The notes beneath the pieces were generated by a model that was not told where the DNA came from, did not search any database, and saw only the letters and a list, made by a program, of their open reading frames with translations. DNA of 64,000 nucleotides from Anaspis maculata. Lineage: Eukaryota > Arthropoda > Insecta > Coleoptera > Scraptiidae. The stretch lies in the NCBI GenBank assembly GCA_949128115.1, contig OX421965.1:58708012-58772011 (forward strand), read 5' to 3'. Below, piece by piece: positions 1 to 9,082 of the stretch (positions are counted from its first letter, which is position 1; every line of letters starts with the position of its first letter). A program made the position numbers and the translations under genes.

Positions 1-239
1 CTAGCTCGAGTCTGGAGATGCTTGAGATGTGAATAGCTTTGAGAAGTTATCAATAACATGTCTTAATAGAGATAGTGCTGATGAATTCTACTCCAAATAG
101 GGCTATAGCATAGATAGTGAAACTGATGAGTGTTTGATCTGAAAATTACAGTGCGCCCAATAATATAGGGTAGCACTGGGGAAAAACATGCGCCGCGGTT
201 TTCCTTCTGAAACGCTGAGAGAACGGTGAGAGATGGCTT

Positions 240-690
240 CATTGGGCGTCCTTGTGTCTTCAGTGTCTGTTTTCACTTTCTTCAATGTTTTTTGAAACCC
301 TTCTGAGCCCCCCTGTACTTTTTCGTAGCTTCCGCAACTTCAGTAAACAGCGTCCTGTCTTCATGTGATATTTGAAGTCCTATTGGCCCCCTTGTAGCGT
401 CAAGTTTTGTTTTAAGATCCTGAAGAGCCCCTTCATGTTTTTCCTTGGCCAACAGAATTCCATCATATGCCCCCGTTCACTTTCTTGTACTGTCCAGGAC
501 TCCATTGGGTCACCATGTTGTGTCTCCAGTGTCATTTGAAGCCCCGCTGAGCCTTCTTGCATTTTTCCGTGGCTCACAGCTCTGAAGAGCATCCTTGTTC
601 CCCTATTTGGCAGCCGAAGCTCTATTGGATTCCTTTGTGTCTCTATTTGTCGTTTGGAGTCCTAATCTCCTAATGGGCCTTTTGTGTCTT
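240..690. repeat. Degenerate tandem repeat with TGTCTTCAGTGT / TTTGAAGCCC units
   Basis: Phrases such as TGTGTCTTCAGTGT, TTTGAAGCCCCGCTGAGCC and TCCTATTGGCCCCCTTG recur in altered form roughly every 50-100 bases. Frames crossing it are open only because of this low complexity, so I annotate no gene. A similar vocabulary appears at 30.6-31.0 kb, which suggests a dispersed simple-repeat family. Confidence 0.4.
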
Positions 691-1075
691 TTCGTTGGAT
701 GCTTTTTCCGTAGACGCTTTTTCCTGGGGACTCTTCTCCAAAAGACATTTTTTCTTAAGGACCCTTTTTCGTGGGGACGTTTTGCGCGTTGCATTTTTTC
801 CTAGTCTCTCCATTGGAGCTCTGGAATGAACATGATGACACAAAGGAGCTCATCAGGGTACGTATTATAAAGCCCAGAAGGAGGACGTACTTTCCCAGGG
901 ATATCTTTTCCTGAGGACGTTTTTCTCCCGGAAAATGTCGACATAATTTCCAGGGGAGATATTGTGGAGGATTTTTTCCAGGAACGTTCTTTCTCGGATA
1001 CGTTATTTCCAGGGGACGTTTTGTGCGGGACGTTTTTTGCGGGGATGTTTTTTGGGGGATTTTTCTCCCACATCC
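690..1075. repeat. Short degenerate repeat of GGGGACGTTTT type
   Basis: The block is built of variants of GGGGACGTTTTT / TTTCCAGGGGA in direct orientation between about 770 and 1070, with partial inverted copies such as AAAATGTCGACAT. It explains the overlapping open frames on both strands here. No coding signature is seen. Confidence 0.4.
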
Positions 1076-1319
1076 AACAGATTTTAATACAAAATAAATG
1101 CATCGCAGAAGAATTTTCACCTGCGCCTTATGTTATCATATCATCTTTTACACCTACAAATGTGAGAAAGCAGCAAACGCCATTTGTTTCTTTTGAAATG
1201 TAAAACTTTCCTTGTAGCCAGCCGTTACTTTTTAAGGATTGCTGTGGACATCCCTTCAAAATCTTATATTAAAGGGGACTATTCCTACGACGGCCCGATA
1301 AAAAAGTTTGATACAGAGC

Positions 1320-1490
1320 GTTTTTCTGTTTATGTGGAAGAAATTTTTTTTTTTCTTGTTGGAAACTTTTTTTGAAAAACGGCTCTGTATTCAACTTTTC
1401 GTTTCTCGTTTTTCTGTTTATGTGGAAGAATTTTTTTTTTTTTTCTTGTTGGAAACTTTTTTTTAAAAACGGCTCTGTATTCAACTTTCT
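1320..1490. repeat. Tandem duplication, two 89-bp units
   Basis: TTTTTCTGTTTATGTGGAAG at 1320 recurs at 1409. Both are followed by a poly-T run, CTTGTTGGAAAC, and CGGCTCTGTATTCAACTTT. The two units differ mainly in poly-T length, as expected of recent slippage or unequal exchange. Confidence 0.8.
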
Positions 1491-1758
1491 ACGTCTCTCA
1501 AAATTATAGAACAGTTGATAATTTTTCCGTTCATTACAAAATGTCCCAGCAATCCTTCAGAAACTTTTCTAGTGTTTCAGGGCTATTGTGCTCCTAAAAA
1601 AATGTAGGGTACTCCAAACAGAAACAAGGTGGACAAACATTTAATGGAATCCCAATAAACTCAGTACACAGTATGAAAAAAGTTGAGTCTGTATCTTCAT
1701 TTTTGAGGGAGAAATCCTCAAAATAATTTTGGCCTGCTGAGAATACAGCCTTAACAGG

Positions 1759-2036
1759 ACTGTCGCGCAACTTTGGACGTGGTTCACGGCTAAACTAGAA
1801 GAGCTAATAATTGATCTCGAAGATTTTCTAGTGGAGCATTCAACTCTCTACAACATTGTCATTGTCTCTTGTCATTCCCCCAGCATTCAAGAAAGAGGGT
1901 CACGCGGACAGTTTTTCACTTTACTAGACCGACGCGCAACTTTGACGGCGGTTAACGGCTGCACTGAAGAAGTTAGACATATACGCTCCTGAGACTTTTT
2001 TTGTAGATTATTCAGTTCCTACAACTTTGTCCCTGA
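1759..2036. repeat. Tandem duplication, period ~168 bp
   Basis: The unit starting near 1760 (CGCGCAACTTTGGACG...) is repeated near 1930 (CGCGCAACTTTGACGGCGG...). Each ends with an ATTCAxxTxxCTACAAC-like phrase before TTGTC. The units are clearly diverged. No coding signal. Confidence 0.55.
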
Positions 2037-2109
2037 CAGTTGTTGTCGAACATCTCTCACCGTTCTCTCACCGTTTCAAAAGAAAGACGGCGGCGCATGT
2101 TTTTCCATC

Positions 2110-3575
2110 TTCTGAATTTTTTTCCGTGGTTCCCGGGATGACTGGAAATGAAACTTTGGTTTTTCTTATTCAGTTTTCCATTTTCTACATCACTTACTGC
2201 TAGTTTTTGTTGCAACGTTTCCATAATATTTTTGTTTAAAAATTCTTGTGAGCTCACTTGCTTCTTGTGTAAATTTTTTTGGGTGTTCGACTTCAATTGC
2301 GGAGCAGTGTTGTAGATCCACAGATTTGAACAAGAATGTATAATGGTGAGATCTGGAGAAATATAGCCACAGTCAAAGTTCAAAAAGAAATCTTGGATGG
2401 TGTACCTAGTGTGCGTATATATAGCGGGAATAAAATAATTGTTTAGTTGGCGCGCGATGTTCACATGCACTTTCCATTATCCTGCAAAATTCCTGCTGGA
2501 CGTGCCGCGGCAAAAACGCGCATAGCCGGCACGACAAATATCTAAACACGGTGCTCAAGGGGGAAGGCACGCTGTCGGCAGTAAAGTAACGCATAGCTCA
2601 GCAGGACGCGCCGACACGCAGGATACCTCAGGTTTGTCAATTGTCACCTGGACCGTGTTCCTGCGAGCGCCTGTCCGATTACAGCGCCACATATCACCAC
2701 AGCGGTGGCCACGGCTGGTACCAACATACGACGTGCGTGCCTGTTGGAGTGTGTACCCTGCCTATCGGTACACGGGTACAACACCAATACAACACTTGGG
2801 AGTTATGGATTTTGCTTCGGCACGGCAATTAGCAAGACGCCCCGGCGCATCATCGTGCAGCGTGCGGATGGTCCCGCGAATTCTCCCACGAGAAGCCATT
2901 TATTTTGCCACGGCCCGATGCATACTGAAGCATCAGGAATGGCATCAGCGAACTACTTTTTTTTAAATCATTGAACAAAGGCCTACGCAGAAGAAAGAAT
3001 AGAGGACACTTGATAAAAGTTGAGAATCCGGATGCCATGAAAAAGAATTGAAAATACAAAAATTAGCTGTAGGACAAGGATTCAATAAGAAAAGTGGAAA
3101 GTCATTATTCAAAAACCTAAGCTAAAGTTGATGTAAAACATTTCTGGTTATCTTAATATCTGTGCATTAAGCAAAATACAACTATGATGCACCTATACTT
3201 TTCTATAGTTTTGAAGTGTCTGGTTACCAGAAGTTACAACAACCAGCAATCTCATGCTTGTATGAAATATTTGAAAAACTTAGTTTTGCTTGTAAATAAT
3301 TCCTTTCATTTTTTATTTTTGAAATCTTAAGGTGACTCAGGGAGAGATCATGCGGCGGGAGAGATGACAAACGATTCAAATCTGCCGCCCGAACGAGTAA
3401 AAAATCAGCTCTTCCGTTGCACAATGGGGCGATTGCATGTAGAGGGCGCTTGCGGCGCCGTTTGCCACCTGGGGACTTTGAGTTTATCAATTGGTATTGC
3501 AAATCGCCAAATCGTGTGTCATAACTGTCAATCGCGTGATTTTGGCACTTGAATAAATTAACGTTTATCTCGCCT
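2110..3575. other. No recognisable gene
   Basis: The stretch has a modestly GC-rich part (2450-2930) with an open frame on the plus strand at 2634-2966 and overlapping frames in other phases. The predicted peptides match no family I recognise and have no repeats or motifs, so I treat them as chance. The rest is AT-rich with no evident repeats. Confidence 0.4.
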
Positions 3576-3577
3576 CA

Positions 3578-3972
3578 CACAATTCACCCTTCTCGCTGTC
3601 ATAGAAAAAATTTGAATTGTCATGCGCGGCAAAACTGGCGGGAGTTAGCTGGGGACCCTAGATTTTTCAAATGTCGACCGCGAGTGCGAGTGAGGACATA
3701 ACCCAACTTTTCGTTCAATTTTTTACTTTCAAGTTCCGCTCAACTACTTTACTTGTGTAATTCCACTACGTTCATTATACCGAAGTACGATGCACGGCGG
3801 GAGAAACAGCAAAATAGCCGATTTGACGTTGATGTTGACGTTGCGCGTCTGAAAATTGACATTGCTGCCAAAGCTGACAGTGCCAACGTCACGCCACCAA
3901 AACAACCAAAACCGGTATTGCGCATGACAACTGTCACTTCTTGAATAACGGAAAGGGTGAATTGCCCGCTGT
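3578..3972. mobile_element. TIR element (MITE-like), ~55-bp arms
   Basis: CAATTCACCCTT plus a block ending TTGTCATGCGC at 3578-3632 matches the reverse complement of 3919-3972, which runs GCGCATGACAAC to AAGGGTGAATTG. The direct repeat CGCTGTCATA lies just inside the left arm and just outside the right arm, so the exact boundary is ambiguous. The ~285-bp core has overlapping open frames on both strands but no transposase motif. Confidence 0.5.
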
Positions 3973-4014
3973 CATAAGTTCTCTTTTCATCTTTCTATAT
4001 TGTCGACGCTGAAA

Positions 4015-4145
4015 AATGCCCTATAAATGTTGTATGCCATAACTGCTATACCTCGCTCAAAATTCAACAAAACAGAAATGGCATAAAATTCCACAAGTTC
4101 CCCACTAATGAAACCCTGAAGAAGCCATGGGCCGTTGTTCGACTT
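4015..4145 (+). pseudogene. THAP-domain relic
   Basis: The plus strand begins MPYKCCMP, then shifts by one base into a frame reading CYTSLKIQ...KFHKFPTNETLKKPW. This matches the start of a THAP zinc finger: Met-Pro-x-x-Cys-Cys, a second Cys, then a Phe-His-x-Phe-Pro block followed by a Trp. THAP domains are DNA-binding modules of P-element-type transposases and of derived host proteins. The frameshift near 4040 and the absence of a recognisable downstream Cys/His pair show it is broken. It could be a MITE-like remnant of a P-type transposon or a captured exon. Confidence 0.5.
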
Positions 4146-4149
4146 TTAC

Positions 4150-5070
4150 TTGCAATTCGCAAAACATAAACAAACAAAACTGATCGATAATCTGGATCTG
4201 GCGCAAGCGCGCTGTGCCGCCGAACCAAAGCCACCAAGTGGTGACAAACTGAACCAACATCATGCAATTGCCCTATTCGTGTAGGAGGAATTGTCTCGTA
4301 AAACGTGAAAAGCAAATTTGCTGTAATTTCGTAAAAACTAATTGACGCACTGCTGATTTGGTTGAGATGACGCTTGAACAACTATTGAAGTTATTGATAT
4401 CTTATTTTCTTTTCACTTCTCATCGAATTCTTCAGAAAATTAAAAGTATTAAGTAATGGCGAAAAAAATATCCATCGTTTTTTGGACTCCCCGTATGCTA
4501 AAACGTCGAGATCTGTCGAAAAAAAAAACAAATTCGTGTCGATCTGTCTGAGTGTATTAGTATGTATGTTAGTTTTTTGTCCCTCGATTTATTTTCAAAG
4601 ACTGTCAGACCGATTTCAGCCAAATTCGCAATGCGCATACGGTCGGCGGGAGAAAGAAGAAACTAAGCTTTCCACCGCGATCTGTCAAAGGGACATGTCA
4701 CTGTCAAAGAGTGACAAAAGATTTTGATGTAAGAATTTTCATTTTTGACAGCTCATTTTGAATAAGCTTTTGATAGACTATTCAGAACATGTGACAGTCG
4801 TAAAATATCTGTCATCTGTCAAAAGTTACAAGCTGTCAAAGAAAAACTTTTGACGCTTGGTAACTCGAGAAGTACCAAACAGATTTTGACAAATTCGGTT
4901 TGCAGCAAGGGTAGCCATCAGGGACTTGACAAAACAAGGGCAGCTTCGATAGAAATGAGGCATCCAACTTGGAAAAAATACAATTAATACAATTTTTCCC
5001 GGAAAACTGGTAAAAATGGAAATAAGGTTGTAAAAATAATAATCTGTCTCTCCACGTAAATTATATAAGT
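4150..5070. other. No gene; CTGTCAAA-rich repetitive stretch
   Basis: Between 4680 and 4930 the words CTGTCAAA, TTTGACAG and CATCTGTC recur in both orientations. A dispersed-repeat phrase around 4510-4640 (TCTGTCTGAGTG, GACCGATTTCAGCC) resembles filler common in insect intergenic DNA. No coding region is supported. Confidence 0.4.
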
Positions 5071-5072
5071 AT

Positions 5073-5130
5073 ATTCTGCTGACGCATTTCGGCCTTACAA
5101 TTTGAGATAAAGGGCCATCTTCAAAGCAAT
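5073..5130 (-). ncRNA. Decayed hammerhead-ribozyme-like motif
   Basis: On the minus strand the order is: ATTGCT (stem I 5' side), TTGAAGA in the place of the CUGANGA box, a stem II with GGCC/GGCC closure, GAAA, then TGCGTC and AGCAGA (stem I 3' side, pairing with ATTGCT). This is the type I layout reported for Penelope-like elements and retrozymes. The first base of the CUGANGA box is U instead of the required C, so activity is unlikely. One unpaired base separates the core from stem II. Confidence 0.45.
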
Positions 5131-5865
5131 AAAGGTGTAAAATGTATAAAGTGTCATAGTCAAAGTCAAATCTGTCAAGAGAGACAGATTATTCAATTAA
5201 CTTTATTAGATATGCCTCCATTAAGAGAATCCCTCAACTTTTACGATATGCATGGTAAAAATTGGCCTATCCCTTGCTTTTTCCCATGTTTTTGGAGCTA
5301 TTGCAATACAGCTTTGTAACATGCGTCAAATAGTAGCCAGACGTGAGAACAAGCTTTTGGCCCACTTCAATCGGGTGTACCACAACATAATTTCAATAAA
5401 AATGTTTGTTTTATTTTCACATATTTGAAACGCTTCGATAAATTTTGATGAAATTGGGTGTGAGAAGTATATCCAACGGGTGGAACGTTTAGTTGAAATT
5501 TTGTTGACATAAGGCAATCGCGGCCGCCAAAACTGGAAAAAATAATTGCTCACTATTCACCATAAGCTGCCAAGGTAATCCCAGAAAAAACCTACAAGCA
5601 AGATTGGGCAATAATTTAGCTTTACAAGACTAATTTAGGCATAATTTTGTATTCCCAATACAATTGGTAATTCTATTCCCATTTCTTAATACATTCTATT
5701 TTCGATAGTTTTTTTTCCATGTTTTTATCATAATTCATCTCTCCCGTGGTGGTGCATCATCTCACACACTAACTCAAAGATAACTATGTAGGTAGATGAC
5801 CAGAAGTTTTTCTTTTAATTAATTAGTACATACCAAAGTTCTAAAGAGCGCAAAGAGAAAAGTCA
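5131..5865. other. No recognisable gene
   Basis: AT-rich sequence with an open frame on the minus strand near 5326-5553 that matches nothing I know. I see no long repeat here. Confidence 0.4.
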
Positions 5866-5870
5866 CCTGC

Positions 5871-5941
5871 CCCGGCAGGATTTTAACTCCGGACCTCTGG
5901 GTTTGAGCCAGAGACGAAGCCCACCGAGCTATACCGCCGGG
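5871..5941 (-). repeat. tRNA-derived sequence (tRNA pseudogene or SINE head)
   Basis: The minus strand carries an acceptor-like CCCGGCG/TGCCGGG pairing, an A-box-like TAGCTCGGTGG, a 6-bp anticodon-type stem CTCTGG/CCAGAG with loop CTCAAAC (anticodon position CAA), and a degraded B box GTTAAAATCC. The T stem has a mismatch and overlaps the acceptor strand. The long variable arm expected of tRNA-Leu is absent. I read it as a decayed tRNA or the head of an old SINE, not a working tRNA. Confidence 0.5.
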
Positions 5942-5944
5942 ATC

Positions 5945-6915
5945 CAAATGTTATTGTTTTTTCTTATATAAATTTGATAGATTTTCTCTATTTTTTGTGC
6001 TAAGTGAAATACAAATAAAGGCTCATTATGTTGACCGGTCTATTCAATCAGTCTTTACTTATTCTTATAGTTTGTTTATACTTAGGTGCTCTGTATTCAT
6101 ACCTAAATATTTGAAAAAAATATGATTCTTTTACAAAACGTGAATCATCTCTCCCTAAGTGACCTTATGATTTGAGCAAACAATTGAAAAAGTACCTACC
6201 TAGCTAGTAATGGACCATTATATTGCTATAAATGCCCCATGATCGATTATTTGAAGTTCGTTGTTTGACCGCACGTTGGAGTCTCCAGACTAATTTGCGA
6301 CTTTTTTTTTAGATATGGATACTTCATTCTTTTTGGTTCCTGCTGATGACCGACACTTGATGCGAATTAATCATTCTTGCATGACTTAGATTTCACGGAC
6401 TTCTTAAGTTTCAAAAAAAACTTTCACAAATTTTTGCTGAATTTGGTTTTGTTGATTTTTTGGGGTATTGGTTTCGCTTCACTTTGTTCAGCAATCAACA
6501 GCAATAACAACTAACAACCCGGAGTGCAGGGGACTCCGTCTTTGGAAGCAACTACATAGTATAGTGAGTTTAAATCTGGCTCGGACCAGGTGAAAAGTTA
6601 CATGCGCTCTCTAGTACTTTGGCGTGTACTACCGTGCTGTCACGTCAAGAGGAAAAGAACTAAACAAGATAAACACCGAAAAAAGGGCGGTAATAACCCG
6701 ATGTTGGTGCGTCCATAACCGGCGTTCTTTTCAGAGTATACTGAGGAGGCGCTAAGAAAGTACTGCCAGTGACTATACGGATACCGACAATTTGCCTTCC
6801 TCGCGTGATACCTTCATTAGCCAAAATATTCTTGTGTAAATTCACTGTTCATTCATGATAATTATTGTTCAAGCAGGTAGGTACTTATTGTCAACTTCCG
6901 ACATGAGAGGCATCA
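5945..6915. other. No recognisable gene
   Basis: AT-rich, no coding signature or long repeat seen. An open minus-strand frame at 6660-6845 has no recognisable motif. Confidence 0.4.
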
Positions 6916-6919
6916 CTTT

Positions 6920-7057
6920 TGGCGTTTTCGAGTTACTAAAACCGAGCTAGTTCAGCTCGAAAATCGCTAACACTAATTGACCAAGAATTTTCAAAAACCA
7001 ATCAAATCCCCAGATTTGAGAGCTGAACTGGTTTGATTTTAGTGACTCAAAAACGCT
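6920..7057. mobile_element. Small foldback, ~45-bp arms
   Basis: GGCGTTTTCGAGTTACTAAAA at 6920-6965 pairs with TTTTAGTGACTCAAAAACGC at 7015-7057 across a ~50-base loop; the arms also share GAGCTxxTTCAGCTC-type sequence. Size and structure fit a MITE-type hairpin. No target-site duplication was identified. Confidence 0.55.
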
Positions 7058-7650
7058 ATTTGAATAATGAAATTTTCTGGCAAAATCTGATTCATTCTTC
7101 AAAAATTCAGATAATTTAAGGTAAACCTTTGATTATGCAAGTTGAAATTGAAAAAAAAACACTCTTGTGCTTGTCTCAGCCCAAACTTGCATTCGGGCAT
7201 CTTTCCCTAAAATTATCGATAATTTCCAACACACTTGCTATTCTGAGGTACTGCTCAGCCGTGTTTTTGGACGTGAGCCAGGCCTTTGACAAGATCTGGC
7301 ATACTGGTTCAATGTACAAGCTTGAGAAGACCCTGCCGGCTCCCTATGCTATCTGATATTAAAATCATACCTATCCAACAAATACTTCTACATCAAACAA
7401 GGAGACGAGTACACCAGACTTCACCCCATCAGTGCGGGCGTTCCTCAGGGCAGTGTCCTGGGACCGATTCTGTACTTACTTTTCACTGCTGACCTGCCGA
7501 CCACAAGAACGACAATGACAGCGACATTTGCTGACGACACCGCCGTGCTAGCTTTACACGTGGATCCAGTGTCAGCATCAAGCAACCTACAAATAAACCT
7601 CAACAAATGATTGAACTGCACGCAGTCTTCCTTCAAAATGTTATTTATTT

Positions 7651-7698
7651 TATTCTGACCGGTTTCGAAGGTCTCTGGCCCTTCTTCGTCAGAGTATA
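7651..7698 (-). ncRNA. Hammerhead-ribozyme-like motif (left arm)
   Basis: The minus strand reads TATACT (stem I), CTGACGA (the CUGANGA box), stem II GAAGG/CCTTC with an 8-base loop, GAAA, minimal stem III CC/GG, then UC and AGAATA. TATACT pairs with AGAATA apart from one A-A mismatch. All conserved core positions are present, with one extra A between the box and stem II. Cleavage would be expected after the final C of GGUC. It is the mirror copy of the motif at 8070-8117. Confidence 0.55.
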
Positions 7699-8069
7699 AA
7701 GCTATAAGATAAAATACATAAAGCAAGTACATAAAAGGAGAACGATAACATACCAAAAATGTATAAAAGGATGGTATAAATAAAGTTTGTGTAAATGGTT
7801 TCAAATTCTTGAGATGTCAATAAAACAGTTATGATGTTGTCATGGAAGGAAGGACAAAAGAACTTGATGGAATTGTATGAAATAAAAGAGCTAATAATAA
7901 TGGTACAATGTTGTCCTTCCCTCCATGACAACATCATAACTGTTTTATTGACATCTCAAGAATTTGAAACCATTTACACAAACTTTATTTATACCATCCT
8001 TTTATACATTTTTGGTATGTTATCGTTCTCCTTTTATCTACTTGCTTTATGTATTTTATCTTATAGCTT

Positions 8070-8117
8070 TACACTCTGACGAAGAAGGGCCAGAGACCTT
8101 CGAAACCGGTCAGAATA
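8070..8117 (+). ncRNA. Hammerhead-ribozyme-like motif (right arm)
   Basis: Same core as its mirror copy: CTGACGA (8076-8082), GAAGG/CCTTC stem II, GAAACCGGTC (8102-8111), flanked by TACACT and AGAATA. Stem I pairs less well here than in the left arm because of one base change. The near-absent stem III is a known feature of Penelope-type hammerheads, which are thought to work as dimers. Confidence 0.55.
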
Positions 8118-8843
8118 AAATAAATAACATTTTGAAGGAAGACTGCGTGCAGTTCAATCATTTATAATCCATATATCCTTCTGTGAGATGGCGGATCTTT
8201 TCCTGAAATTAAACCTCAACAAGATCGAGAAATGAATAAGAAAGTGGCGAATCAGTGTCAACAAGTCCAAGTCGGTTCATGTAACTTTCACTGCGAGACG
8301 AGAGACGTGCTAACCAGTGAAGCTAAACGACGTACCAATACCACATACAGACGACGCAAAATATTTGGGCATGCATTTGGACCGAAGACTCACATGGAAG
8401 AAACACATTTTCACCAAGAGAAAACAGCTTGGTCTCAAGTTTCGTCAGATGTACTGGTTGATGGGTAGAAGATCACAGGTGTCAACTGAAAACCAAATCT
8501 TGCTTTATAAGAGCATAATCAAGCCAATATAGACCTACGGTATACAACTGTGGGGATCTGCTGCCGAATCCAATCTGGAAATTCTTCAGAGGTTCCAGAA
8601 CAAGATCTTGCGAGTGGTAGTCGACGCTCCAAGATACATGCCCAACAGGATCATCTAACAAGACATTCCAATCCCGTCCATCAAAGAAGAAATCAAGAAC
8701 CACAGCGTGAAATATCGAGAAAAAATGGCAGCACATCCGAACACACACGCCATCGCCAATAAACTTTTTAATAGAAGTAACGAAACTCGCAAACTTAGAA
8801 GATTCAAACCAAGTGATCTGGTGGACAGATTTAACCAGTCGTG

Positions 8844-9082
8844 ATTGAGAATGCTCTATCTGTGATAATGTTCTGTGATACTGTATATATATAATAATAC
8901 CCATTAGGTTGATATATTTGTGTTCGATATGTTTATTGAATTAATTTGTAATGCAGTACGTTCACTGGAATTAACGTTCAGTTCATCTTTGTCTAAACAA
9001 ACGCTTATTGTCTGAATAGACAGATTGCTGAATCGTGGAGTTAAAAAAAAAAACTTGCTATTCTGGTTCAATGTAATAGCTA
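8844..9082. other. LINE 3' flank / AT-rich spacer
   Basis: Follows the stop of the LINE C-terminal relic. The early part is probably its 3' UTR. No poly(A) or TSD could be fixed. Confidence 0.35.

Larger units (their letters stand above)
181..2106. repeat. 55-bp inverted repeat pair (181-235 / 2051-2106)
   Basis: Bases 181-235 reappear as a near-perfect reverse complement at 2051-2106; both carry the string AACGGTGAGAGATG or its complement and a GCGCCGC/GCGGCGC stretch. The homology stops abruptly at both sides of each arm. It may be the termini of an old ~1.9 kb TIR element, but no target-site duplication is visible and nothing inside looks like a transposase. What lies between is tandemly repetitive DNA. 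Confidence 0.55.
7607..8209. mobile_element. Hairpin insertion (251-bp arms) with 13-bp target-site duplication
   Basis: Bases 7607-7857 are a nearly perfect reverse complement of 7911-8161, with a 53-base loop and a 48-base tail (8162-8209). The insert is flanked by TAAACCTCAACAA at 7594-7606 and 8210-8222, a 13-bp duplication inside LINE coding sequence. A TSD that long with no TA or 8-bp signature points to retroposition-type integration rather than a classical cut-and-paste MITE. Each arm contains a hammerhead-like motif ending in GAAACCGGTC, which is characteristic of Penelope-like elements. I infer an inverted pair of Penelope-like or retrozyme-like terminal fragments. Confidence 0.75.
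7190..8843 (+). pseudogene. Jockey-type LINE reverse transcriptase relic (5'-truncated, interrupted)
   Basis: Plus-strand frames show RT motifs in order: FLDVSQAFDKIWHTG (7265), AGVPQGSVLGPILYLLF (7435), TFADDTAVLA (7525), then after an insertion KYLGMHLDRRLTWKKHI (8360), LWGSAAESNLEILQRFQNK (8550) and a C-terminal part ending near 8843. The ADD triad and the C-terminal ILQRFQNK block are typical of Jockey-clade ORF2. The endonuclease and ORF1 are missing, and there are several stops and frameshifts (for example a TGA shortly after 8222). It is split at 7607-8209 by a hairpin insertion that duplicates 13 bases of coding sequence, so the insertion is younger than this LINE copy. Confidence 0.85.

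Noticed and set aside
5871..5941. Functional tRNA-Leu(CAA)
   Set aside because: Degraded B box, mismatched T stem overlapping the acceptor, and no long variable arm.
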